A DNA stretch of 23,632 bases, from positions 1-23,632 of the forward strand of contig CAYRDM010000005.1 of the NCBI GenBank assembly GCA_964423175.1, written 5' to 3'. This DNA comes from JBGQJN01 sp964423175 (GTDB taxonomy: Bacteria; Patescibacteriota; Minisyncoccia; 2-02-FULL-40-12; IGHO2-01-FULL-4-A). The translations under genes and the position numbers were made by a program. Positions 15,513 to 22,827 of the stretch are shown in pieces. Position 1 is the stretch's first letter. Each line of letters starts with the position of its first letter. The notes beneath the pieces are model-generated. The model saw nothing but the letters and a program-made list of their open reading frames with translations, was not told the origin of the DNA and did not search any database.

Positions 15513-16847
15513 ATGCCCCCAAAAACAGCCCCAAAAACTAAATACGATTACGATGTTTGCATAATAGGCGGTGCGGGACACGTCGGCCTTCCTCTTGGAG
15601 TCACTTTTGCGAATGCGGGCCTGAAAACAGCCCTTTTAGACGTAAATGAAAAGGCCATAAAAATGATCAATAAGGGCATATTCCCCTTCAAGGAGAACGG
15701 CGGTCCAAAATTTCTAAAAAGGGCAATAAAAAGTAAAACGATTAGGGCGACAAGCCTGCCAGAGGTAATATCAAAAAGTGAATTTATTGTAACAGTAGTT
15801 GGCACCCCCGTAGACGAACATCTAAATCCCGACTTTCATATAGTCACAAAAATAATGGAAAATTATTTCCGCTATTTTAGAGACGGCCAGGTTTTAATAT
15901 TGAGAAGCACCCTCTACCCGGGAACCAGCGAACGATTGCAAAATTTCTTTTCAAGTAGAAACAAAAAAATATCGGTGTCTTTTTGCCCGGAAAGAATTGC
16001 TCAGGGCAATTCCTTTGAGGAACTGTCAGGATTTCCCCAAATAGTTTCGGCATTCGACACTGGAACCCTGGGTAGGGTTAGCAAGCTTTTTTCCAAAATT
16101 ACAGCCAAAACAATTTCGCTCCAAAAACCAGCAGAAGCGGAATTGTCCAAACTTCTTACAAATGCATGGCGATATATAAAATTCGCCGTAGGCAATCAGT
16201 TCTATATGATAGCGGAAAACCACAACTTAAATTATCACGAAATTTACAAAGCCATGGTTGAAGACTACCCAAGGAATGCTGACCTCCCATCCCCCGGCTT
16301 TGCTGCAGGACCATGCCTTGGCAAAGATACAATGCAATTGGCTGCTTTTAACAACAACAACTTTATTCTCGGGCACTCAGCAATGCTCATAAATGAAGGC
16401 CTGCCAAATTTCTTGATAAAGCAGATAAAACAGAGATTGGATGCCAATCATTCCAAATCAGTCGTAGAACAAAAAGACTGGTCTATTATCACAGCCTCTA
16501 CAAATCAAACGACAGATGAGAAAAAAAACATACAACATGGTTTTATAAATCACTCGATATTCAAAGAAAAAACCGTCGGTATTTTGGGAATGGCTTTCAA
16601 AGCGGAAAGTGATGATGCAAGAGATTCTCTTTCTTACAAACTGCGCAAGGTGGCTCAAACAGAAGCCAAGAGGGTTATTTGCCACGATGTATACATTAAT
16701 GATCCTTCTTTTGTTAATCTAGATAAACTGTTAAAAGAATCGGACATCATAATACTCGGAGCACCACACAATAAATATAAAAAAATTATCCCATCTTCAT
16801 ATCCCAACAAACTCTTTGTTGATATCTGGAATTTTTGGCAAGAATAA
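15513..16847 (+). CDS. UDP-N-acetyl-mannosamine-type 6-dehydrogenase (WecC/WbpA-like)
   Basis: An NAD-dependent dehydrogenase of 444 residues oxidising C6 of a UDP-sugar to the uronic acid. Visible are the Rossmann motif GGAGHVGLPLGVTFA (19-33), GTPVDE (97-102), RSTLYPGT (131-138), CPERIAQG (158-165), and AEAELSKLLTNAWRY (207-221). The catalytic Cys268 is in GPCLGKD. The C-terminal UDP-binding domain (KTVGILGMAFKAESDDARDSLSYKL) is present, unlike the short homologue at 6319. About 35-40 extra residues (around 309-350) lie between the central and C-terminal domains. I chose the ATG at 15513 over the TTG at 15501. The GPCLGKD and CPERI motifs favour the UDP-ManNAc/UDP-GlcNAc dehydrogenase group. 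Substrate is inferred. Confidence 0.88.
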   Translation: MPPKTAPKTKYDYDVCIIGGAGHVGLPLGVTFANAGLKTALLDVNEKAIKMINKGIFPFKENGGPKFLKRAIKSKTIRATSLPEVISKSEFIVTVVGTPVDEHLNPDFHIVTKIMENYFRYFRDGQVLILRSTLYPGTSERLQNFFSSRNKKISVSFCPERIAQGNSFEELSGFPQIVSAFDTGTLGRVSKLFSKITAKTISLQKPAEAELSKLLTNAWRYIKFAVGNQFYMIAENHNLNYHEIYKAMVEDYPRNADLPSPGFAAGPCLGKDTMQLAAFNNNNFILGHSAMLINEGLPNFLIKQIKQRLDANHSKSVVEQKDWSIITASTNQTTDEKKNIQHGFINHSIFKEKTVGILGMAFKAESDDARDSLSYKLRKVAQTEAKRVICHDVYINDPSFVNLDKLLKESDIIILGAPHNKYKKIIPSSYPNKLFVDIWNFWQE

Positions 16848-16855
16848 AAATAAAA

Positions 16856-17839
16856 ATGAAAAGAATACTTATAACTGGAGGAACCGGGTTTATTGGCTAC
16901 CACCTGGCAAAACATATTTTGGAAAATGATAATGCCAAAATCGATTTAATTGATAATCTAAGTCGGGGCAAAATTGATAAAGATCTAAAATCATTACTTA
17001 AAAACAAAAACCTTAAGCTAATTAAAAAAGATCTGACGGATCCAAAAGCTTTATATCCTTTAAAAGAAAAATATGACGACATCTATCACCTTGCGGCAAT
17101 CAATGGTACAAAAAATTTCTATGAAAAACCGCAAGAAGTTCTGCGAGTTAATATCTTGACCTTGATTTATCTGCTTGAATGGATGAAAGACAAACAACTC
17201 CAAGCAAAACTTTTGTTTACGTCCTCCAATGAAGCCTATGCTGGAGCCCTTGAATCTTTTGGCAAACTCAAAATCCCAACTCCAGAAAATGTCCCCCTTG
17301 TTATATCCGACTCATATAATCCCAGATGGTCTTATGCCGGAAGCAAACTTATTGGTGAACAATTAGTAATACACTACTCTAAATCCTACGGTTTAAAATC
17401 TATAGTGGTAAGGCCGCATAATTTTTATGGTCCGCGAGCCGGTCACGACCATGTTATCCCTGAGTTTTTCAAAAAAATACAAAAGAAAACAGATCCATTT
17501 ACAATATATGGAGCAACCGATACGAGGAGTTTTTGTTACATTGATGATGCCGTTAAGGCAATGCGGTTGCTATTAGAGTCTGACGTTCCAAAACTGAACC
17601 CGATAGAAACCGTCCATATAGGCAGTAACGATGAGACAATGATACTTGATTTAGCGAAAAAAATGTTTGACCTAACGGGTTGGAAACCGAAATCAATTAA
17701 GATAAAATCTTCTCCAAAAGGAAGTGTTAAAAGGCGCAGACCAGAAATAAAAAAAATAAAAAAACTAATCAACTGGCACCCGGAGACATCACTTGAAAAA
17801 GGTCTTAAAAAAACCATTGAATGGTACAATGAAAACTGA
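16856..17839 (+). CDS. NAD-dependent sugar epimerase/dehydratase (extended SDR)
   Basis: A 327-residue extended SDR acting on a nucleotide sugar. It has GGTGFIGYH (8-16), Asp33 for NAD selection (LIDNLSRG), TSSNEAYAG with Ser and Glu at the active-site positions (122-130), and Tyr160-x3-Lys164 in WSYAGSK. RPHNFYGPRAGHDHVIPEF and DTRSFCYIDDAVKAM also fit. The frame could open at 16835, inside the previous gene, but the family N-terminus MKRILITGG starts at 16856, eight bases after the preceding stop, so I use that. The 3' end is very lysine-rich, with two adjacent A runs near 17749-17765. Probably works on the uronic acid made by its neighbour, as an epimerase or decarboxylase. The exact reaction is unknown. 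Confidence 0.87.
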   Translation: MKRILITGGTGFIGYHLAKHILENDNAKIDLIDNLSRGKIDKDLKSLLKNKNLKLIKKDLTDPKALYPLKEKYDDIYHLAAINGTKNFYEKPQEVLRVNILTLIYLLEWMKDKQLQAKLLFTSSNEAYAGALESFGKLKIPTPENVPLVISDSYNPRWSYAGSKLIGEQLVIHYSKSYGLKSIVVRPHNFYGPRAGHDHVIPEFFKKIQKKTDPFTIYGATDTRSFCYIDDAVKAMRLLLESDVPKLNPIETVHIGSNDETMILDLAKKMFDLTGWKPKSIKIKSSPKGSVKRRRPEIKKIKKLINWHPETSLEKGLKKTIEWYNEN

Positions 17840-17840
17840 T

Positions 17841-17869
17841 TTGACAGACTTTTAAGTTTTAAATAAACT
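17841..17869 (+). promoter_or_regulatory. Promoter of the C-methyltransferase gene, predicted leaderless
   Basis: A perfect TTGACA (17841-17846), 17-base spacer and TAAACT (17864-17869) stand nine bases before the ATG at 17879. The predicted start (about 17876) leaves almost no leader, and there is no Shine-Dalgarno. The layout matches the gmd promoter. Confidence 0.6.
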
Positions 17870-17878
17870 ATCTCAATT

Positions 17879-19153
17879 ATGTCCAAAAAATTAATCGTAA
17901 GAAAAACTTGCAGGATTTCAGGAGAAAAACTAGTAGATTTGTTTTCCTTAGGGAAAATGTATGTTTCTGGTTTTATCCCCAAAGACAAAGAAATAAAAAC
18001 AGAACCGATAGAACTCAAGCTCTGCTTGGCAAAAAAGTCTGGATTGGTTCAGCTTGCCCACACAACACCACCAGATGACATGTACACCCAATATTGGTAT
18101 CGATCCGGTACAAACGCAAGCATGACAAATGAACTACGCCAAATAGCAGAGTCGGCACAAAGCCAAATGAATTTAAAAAAGGGCGATATATTTATTGACA
18201 TCGGCTGTAACGATGGGACCTTATTAAAATTCGTTAATCCTGAAATAAACAGAATAGGTTTCGACCCAGCCAAAAATATAAGCGGTGATGCCAAAGCATT
18301 TGCATCTCTGGTAATACAAGATTATTTTAATTTCCCCGCTTTTAAAAAATCTTCCTACGGCAAGCAAAAGGCAAAAGTGATTACTTCTATCGCCATGTTT
18401 TACGACCTAGAAAATCCTCACACTTTTGTAAAAGACATCTATAAAATACTAGACAAGGACGGCTTATGGATAATCCAAATGGGGAGCTACCCGCCAGCAA
18501 TGATGAGACAGTTGGCTTTTGATAACATATATCACGAACATCTAGAGTACTATACACTTTCATCTCTAAAGTATTTATTAGATATGCACGGTTTTAAAAT
18601 TGTCGATTGCCAGCTAAACGATGTAAATGGGGGTAGTTTTAGAGCATACATCAGAAAGGCCAATGCCGACCCAACAAAGTTTGCAACAGCTCCCTACAGA
18701 GACATTGCCGACTACAGGGTGCAAACGATTTTATCTCACGAAAAAAGCCTTGACCTCACAAATCCAAAAAGTTATCAAAAATTTTTCAAACAAATTGGCG
18801 AACTAAAAAAACAAACTCTTAACTTCATAAAAAAAGAGAAAGCAAAAGGAAAAACAATCTGGGGATATGGAGCATCAACCAAGGGCAATACCCTGCTTCA
18901 ATACTTTGGTTTGGATAATACTCTCATAGATGGCATCGCCGAGAGATCTCCCGCCAAATTTGGCTTAAAAACCGTAGGTACCAATATTCCCATTTACTCG
19001 GAAGAGGAAATGCACAAAAAGCAGCCAGATTATCTGCTATTGCTTCCCTGGCACTTTATAAGCGAGTTCAGACAGAGAGAGGCCGACTACTTGCGCAAAG
19101 GAGGCAAGTTCATAGTCCCATGTCCCAAATTTGAAATTATAGGTTCTAACTAG
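17879..19153 (+). CDS. SAM-dependent sugar C-methyltransferase (TylC3/NovU-like three-domain family)
   Basis: A 424-residue protein with the three-part layout of nucleotide-sugar C-methyltransferases. There is an N-terminal domain that normally binds zinc (1-60), a class I SAM domain with FIDIGCNDGTLL (105-116), and a C-terminal domain (KTIWGYGASTKGNTLLQYFG ... LLLLPWHF). These enzymes methylate a 4-keto-deoxy nucleotide sugar, giving branched sugars. The zinc site looks degraded: where relatives have CxxC twice, this protein has CRIS (Cys11, Ser14) and ends the second site with Ser54 in AKKSGLVQL. Only Cys11 and a shifted Cys49 remain. It ends the plus block; its stop overlaps the convergent second GMD gene by eight bases. 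Confidence 0.87.
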   Translation: MSKKLIVRKTCRISGEKLVDLFSLGKMYVSGFIPKDKEIKTEPIELKLCLAKKSGLVQLAHTTPPDDMYTQYWYRSGTNASMTNELRQIAESAQSQMNLKKGDIFIDIGCNDGTLLKFVNPEINRIGFDPAKNISGDAKAFASLVIQDYFNFPAFKKSSYGKQKAKVITSIAMFYDLENPHTFVKDIYKILDKDGLWIIQMGSYPPAMMRQLAFDNIYHEHLEYYTLSSLKYLLDMHGFKIVDCQLNDVNGGSFRAYIRKANADPTKFATAPYRDIADYRVQTILSHEKSLDLTNPKSYQKFFKQIGELKKQTLNFIKKEKAKGKTIWGYGASTKGNTLLQYFGLDNTLIDGIAERSPAKFGLKTVGTNIPIYSEEEMHKKQPDYLLLLPWHFISEFRQREADYLRKGGKFIVPCPKFEIIGSN

Positions 19154-20150
19154 CCCTCTCTGATCTAATCATCATCCTGATTAGATCGCGAAAATCGGTC
19201 TTAGGCTCCCAGCCTAAGACCGATTTTATTTTAGAGATGTCGGCCTTAAAAACAGCATCCTCTTTCCGATAAAATTTAGGGTTTATTCTTACCATGATCC
19301 TGCCATCGGCATCCAAGGCAACCTCTTTCTTGCCGCTACCAACCCATTTAATCTTAATTCCAAGAATCTCGGCGGCATAATTAACGAAATCCTTAACAGA
19401 ATGAAGTTCTCCCGAAGCTATTATAAAATCCTCGGGATTTTTATTTTGAAGCATCAGCCACATGGCCTCTACATAGTCTCCGGCATAACCCCAGTCTCTT
19501 TTTGTGTTAAGGTTGCCCAACTCCAATATACCTTCGCCCGTCTTTGAAATTGCGTACAGAGCACTTATTATCTTTTTACTGACAAATCTCATATCACGGC
19601 GCGGAGATTCATGGTTAAATAAAAAGCCCGAGCAAATGAATCCTCTATATTTTTTACGGCCACCCAAAACAAAGTTTTTAAATGCTAAGATTTTTGCCTT
19701 AGCATATGGGTTGCGTGCCAAAAAATGGCTCTTCTCTGTTATGGCATGCCAGTCCGCCTTAAACATCTGTGAAGATGATGCCTGAAAAATTTTAACATGC
19801 GGATTTATTTTAAAAGCAGCACCGATTAAATACCCGACCGCTTTATTGTTGACCGAGTCCGTTTCTTTTGGATTTTTGAAAGCCCTTGCCAAATCAGATA
19901 CCCCAGCCAAATTATAAATTTCATCTGGTCTAGATTTTTCTAAAGCCGTTTTTATACTTTCATGATTCTTGAGATCGCCTCTTAAAATATGAGTTCTTGA
20001 GCAGATTGTTTTAATATATTTTTCTTTTGATAGTGGAATGTTGTTAGCAAAACCAAAAACCTCATAGCCTTTTTTTAATAAAAATTCGGCCAAGTACGAA
20101 CCGTCCTGGCCGAATATTCCCGTAATTAAAGCCCTCTTATTTTTTCTCAT
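19146..20150 (-). CDS. Divergent GDP-mannose 4,6-dehydratase homologue with active-site Glu replaced by Gln
   Basis: A 334-residue GMD-family SDR that aligns along its whole length: GIFGQDGSYLAEFLLKKGY (11-29), SGFLFNHESPRRDMRFV, LGNLNTKRDWGYAGDYVEAMWLML, PEDFIIASG and LGWEPKTDFRDLI. Tyr149 and Lys153 (NPYAKAK) are kept. Two key features differ from the homologue at 9558. The catalytic Ser-x-Glu is Ser126-Ser-Gln128 (ASSSQMFK), and the NADP-binding arginine pair after the second strand is replaced by ANN. It may be a reductase or epimerase for the 4-keto sugar, a regulatory subunit, or a dehydratase using another residue. Start at 20150 has AGGAG seven bases upstream inside the preceding gene, which it overlaps by 14 bases. 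Last gene of the minus operon. The family call is firm, the activity is not. Confidence 0.85.
   Translation of the reverse strand: MRKNKRALITGIFGQDGSYLAEFLLKKGYEVFGFANNIPLSKEKYIKTICSRTHILRGDLKNHESIKTALEKSRPDEIYNLAGVSDLARAFKNPKETDSVNNKAVGYLIGAAFKINPHVKIFQASSSQMFKADWHAITEKSHFLARNPYAKAKILAFKNFVLGGRKKYRGFICSGFLFNHESPRRDMRFVSKKIISALYAISKTGEGILELGNLNTKRDWGYAGDYVEAMWLMLQNKNPEDFIIASGELHSVKDFVNYAAEILGIKIKWVGSGKKEVALDADGRIMVRINPKFYRKEDAVFKADISKIKSVLGWEPKTDFRDLIRMMIRSERAS
19162..19187. repeat. Inverted repeat inside the 3' end of the second GMD gene
   Basis: GATCTAATC (19162-19170) and GATTAGATC (19179-19187) form perfect 9-bp arms with an 8-base loop. It lies eight bases after the methyltransferase stop and just ahead of the larger hairpin at 19191-19227, so a plus-strand transcript would carry two hairpins in tandem. 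Confidence 0.6.
19191..19227 (+). terminator. Strong hairpin terminator for the plus-strand block, embedded in the antisense coding region
   Basis: Two perfect 17-bp arms (19191-19207 and 19211-19227) flank a three-base loop CCC. On the plus strand the right arm ends CGATTTT and runs into ATTTTAG, a U-rich tail, 37 bases after the methyltransferase stop, so it reads as its terminator. The same bases encode SVLGWEPKTDF of the convergent GMD homologue. Confidence 0.7.
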
Positions 20151-20535
20151 ATGATTTCTCCTGAACGATATCCGACTTCAAAAAAAGATTAATTTCTTTC
20201 CAAATCGATGCCCTTTTGTCATTATTCTTAAAAGCCATACTCGCGGCCTTTATAAAACGTGGCCCAGTATCCCCGATGTGCTCGTAATATCTTTTTTCAT
20301 TTTCAACATTCCAACTCTGGCCGTTTAACTTTCTTAAACTATTGAAAAGGGTTGTCAGTTTCTTTGAAGGCTTAACTTTTTCGCTAAATATTCCCCTTAA
20401 CAACCGAAGCTCTGTTTTAACATTTTTGATCTGCTCTTTGTCAGTAAAACGCTTTTCCTTCAATTCTAAAATTGAAATCTTATCCATTAACTCCGCAGGA
20501 GAAACTGGGATTAATATTCTGTTTGTTTTATTCAT
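20137..20535 (-). CDS. DUF6165-like small protein
   Basis: A 132-residue soluble protein. Its N-terminal half, ILIPVSPAELMDKISILELKEKRFTDKEQIKNVKTEL, matches my memory of DUF6165 (pattern PVSxGELxDKIxILEIKxxxIxDxxKxxNVxxEL). That family has no assigned function and tends to sit beside glycosyltransferases. The rest is predicted helical and ends in a charged tail. Its ATG directly follows the GT9 stop with no gap, and it overlaps the GMD homologue by 14 bases, so it is translated as part of the operon. The conserved PVSPAEL/DK core suggests a real binding or catalytic site, perhaps a partner of the GT9 enzyme. This last point is inference. Confidence 0.78.
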   Translation of the reverse strand: MNKTNRILIPVSPAELMDKISILELKEKRFTDKEQIKNVKTELRLLRGIFSEKVKPSKKLTTLFNSLRKLNGQSWNVENEKRYYEHIGDTGPRFIKAASMAFKNNDKRASIWKEINLFLKSDIVQEKSYEKK

Positions 20536-21648
20536 TTATATTTTGTTTATGTTTTCTAGTATATCTTTTAAATTTTCCATAGCTTTGTCAAGACTGATGG
20601 ATTCAATTTTACCATCAGGAGACTTTAGAACTTTATATGTCCCCCGGGAATCATGGTGGTATTCTTTTTCATTTGTCGGCCCTATAAAAATAAGCTGCGG
20701 GACATCAAATGCATCAGCCGTGACCATCGGTCCGCTTTCGTTACCAAATATAAGCTTGGATTTGGATATAAAAGCCTTAAACTCGTCCAAACTTTGATTA
20801 AGCAAATTAACATACTTCGTCGTCCCTTCCATTGATTCAATCATCCGGTCAATCGCCTTTTTATCATGGCCTACTCCAATTAAAAATATCTTGGCATGAT
20901 GTTCTTTAAATAGATAGTCCGCAAGCTTGGCGAATCTATCAGCGGGCCACCAACGGTTTTCCGTAGAGCCGCCGGGAGCGAAGCCAACAATAAAATCATC
21001 CCCGGGGTTAACAAAATTTTTACGAAATATATCTTTAATTGAATCCTCCGCCTTCTTAGAAAAATATAGACGGAAATGAACATCTTTACTTACAGCGTTT
21101 ATCGATGATAAAAGCTTCATATATTGGGGTGGAACATATTCACCGGTATAAAAAGGGGTAGTGAAAACTAGCTTCTTTAACAAGTTGTAGGAAAAAGACT
21201 TATCTCCGGCCATATTTGCAAGCTCAAAAACAGAAATTGCCTTTGCATCCCCAAGAAAAAGCATTGCCAAACCAAGGCTGCTGCCGCCATTTCCCAAACA
21301 TGCAAAATCAATTTTTTCTTTTCTGAGAAATGATACAATCCCCCAAAAATTTTCATGGTAATCTACATAATGATCTATATCGGGATTGTGTCTTACAACC
21401 TCCTCAGCTCGGCCGCCACCTATAAAAATAACCTTAGCCTCTGGATATTTTTGTTTTATCGCCCGGAACAAGGGTGTGATATATACGATATCCCCCATAT
21501 GGGCCTTCCAACGCAAAACAACAATCTTTTTTGGATATTTAGCGCTAATCCTTGCACTCCCTCTAAAAAAATAGAACAGAAAACACAAAACAAACAAAAA
21601 AACATTAATAATTTTCGAAAATATCTTTTTGTTTTTGGTTTTGTTCAT
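20536..21648 (-). CDS. GT9 (heptosyltransferase) family glycosyltransferase with N-terminal membrane anchor
   Basis: A 370-residue GT-B enzyme of the ADP-heptose:LPS heptosyltransferase family. Key segments are HMGDIVYITPLFRAIKQKYP (about 50-69) in the acceptor domain, VGFAPGGSTENRWWPADRFAKLADYL at the nucleotide-sugar site, and the C-terminal FGNESGPMVTADAFDVPQLIFIGPT. A membrane anchor (about residues 10-28, IINVFLFVLCFLFYFF) precedes the catalytic part. CPR bacteria are thought to lack LPS, so the acceptor is more likely a lipid-linked or wall glycan. Its start overlaps the stop of the upstream gene as ATGA; the next gene starts directly after its stop. Donor sugar unknown. Confidence 0.87.
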   Translation of the reverse strand: MNKTKNKKIFSKIINVFLFVLCFLFYFFRGSARISAKYPKKIVVLRWKAHMGDIVYITPLFRAIKQKYPEAKVIFIGGGRAEEVVRHNPDIDHYVDYHENFWGIVSFLRKEKIDFACLGNGGSSLGLAMLFLGDAKAISVFELANMAGDKSFSYNLLKKLVFTTPFYTGEYVPPQYMKLLSSINAVSKDVHFRLYFSKKAEDSIKDIFRKNFVNPGDDFIVGFAPGGSTENRWWPADRFAKLADYLFKEHHAKIFLIGVGHDKKAIDRMIESMEGTTKYVNLLNQSLDEFKAFISKSKLIFGNESGPMVTADAFDVPQLIFIGPTNEKEYHHDSRGTYKVLKSPDGKIESISLDKAMENLKDILENINKI

Positions 21649-22826
21649 TTCAAATGAGAAGAATCCCTCATTAAATATATATGATTATAAATATTTTCCA
21701 GTCGCTCTGCGAATCTGACAAAGTATAACCCGCCATTTTTACCATAATAGTTAAACCGGGTTCTATTCAAACCCAAAAGCGGTTCAAACAAATTATTGTA
21801 AAAAAGGCTTGCCCTATTGAATAGGAAGTTTTTCTTTTCAAAACCCAGTTTTTCCAAATTAAAATTAACATCCCATATCTCTTTCGGCATAAAAGAAAGC
21901 TTCAGAAGTTCTTTATTATAAGAAATAAAACAGTTTTCAACAAAGTCGTGATGAGCAAAACCAATTAAAACCGAGCCCTTACCTATTAAATAGTTCTTTA
22001 TTTTCCGAGATGTTTTAAAAGCCAACCACAATCTTCTCGGCTTGAGAGAATAAAAATGTCTCGGGAAAATTATGACCTCATCAAACTCCAATCTCAGTTG
22101 TTCCAAAAAACCTTCTGACCATCTGTGGTGATTCGATATTATTAGTTTTAACTTCCTATTTCGATCAATTAATTTTATCAATCTCGCCAGCCCTCTGATA
22201 GCCATTACTAATCTTATTTCAACAACTGTAAATATTATCTCCCCGTGATTTTCTTTTAATACTTTCTGCAAATCATCTTCTAATTTTAAGTCGGCTCGGG
22301 GCTTAAAATTATTTTCAGTCAGTACCTGCCTTAAATCATTTATAAATAAGTTTCCAGGAAGATCCCCAAGGTATGTATCAACAAACTTTTTTTGATATCC
22401 CATAAATACGCCGCCAAAAAATGGATAAAAGCTATATGAGTTCATGCCCATATTGAATGCCGAGGAAGAAGAAGTCGAACAAACAGAAAAAACATATTTT
22501 ATTTTATTTCTATTCTCCCATAAAAAAATCTCTGAAATCTGGCCGTCTCTTTGAATTTCGAATAACTCAAGGTTCAATAAATTGGTTTCCTTATCTTCAT
22601 CCGGATGTGGCCGATATATAAGCTTGCAATCGTGACAATTCTTTCTGACATAATACAAACACTGGTTAGTTTTTTTTACGAACTCTTCAACGTTAATATC
22701 GGGCATATTGTAAAAATCTGCCCCAAAAAAAATTGCAAGATTCTTTTCAGAAACCAAAGGAGAATCGCTTTCCAGCCAATAATAAGGCCAGATGGTGTCC
22801 GATATTTTGCTGTCTTCTTTATTCAT
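21645..22826 (-). CDS. Putative glycosyltransferase with an apparently rearranged domain order
   Basis: I cannot assign this 393-residue protein firmly. Residues 1-150 look like the donor-binding half of a GT-B enzyme: NLAIFFGADFY, LIYRPHPDE (about 69-77; the Arg/Lys-Pro-His-Pro signal of polysialyltransferase-like and capsule enzymes) and a Ser-rich STSSSSAFNMG (about 118-128). Residues 200-393 look like an acceptor half: KLIISNHHRWSEGFLEQL, VIIFPRHF and VLIGFAHHDFVENCF. In ordinary GT-B proteins the acceptor half comes first. It could be a permuted enzyme, the joined ends of two enzymes, or a coincidence. No signal peptide or membrane segment is seen. The start is one base after the aminotransferase stop; the end overlaps the GT9 gene by four bases. 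Confidence 0.6.
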   Translation of the reverse strand: MNKEDSKISDTIWPYYWLESDSPLVSEKNLAIFFGADFYNMPDINVEEFVKKTNQCLYYVRKNCHDCKLIYRPHPDEDKETNLLNLELFEIQRDGQISEIFLWENRNKIKYVFSVCSTSSSSAFNMGMNSYSFYPFFGGVFMGYQKKFVDTYLGDLPGNLFINDLRQVLTENNFKPRADLKLEDDLQKVLKENHGEIIFTVVEIRLVMAIRGLARLIKLIDRNRKLKLIISNHHRWSEGFLEQLRLEFDEVIIFPRHFYSLKPRRLWLAFKTSRKIKNYLIGKGSVLIGFAHHDFVENCFISYNKELLKLSFMPKEIWDVNFNLEKLGFEKKNFLFNRASLFYNNLFEPLLGLNRTRFNYYGKNGGLYFVRFAERLENIYNHIYLMRDSSHLK

Positions 22827-22827
22827 T

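Noticed and set aside
17749..17765. Adjacent A8 and A7 runs as a phase-variation switch
   Set aside because: The runs are in a lysine-rich C-terminal tail of an AT-rich gene, the frame is intact, and the runs are short for a contingency locus.
17536..18018. 160-residue minus-strand frame across the epimerase/methyltransferase junction
   Set aside because: It is antisense to two well-supported genes, covers their promoter, and shows no domain.
20342..20797. 151-residue plus-strand frame
   Set aside because: It is a shadow of the GT9 and DUF6165-like genes on the other strand.
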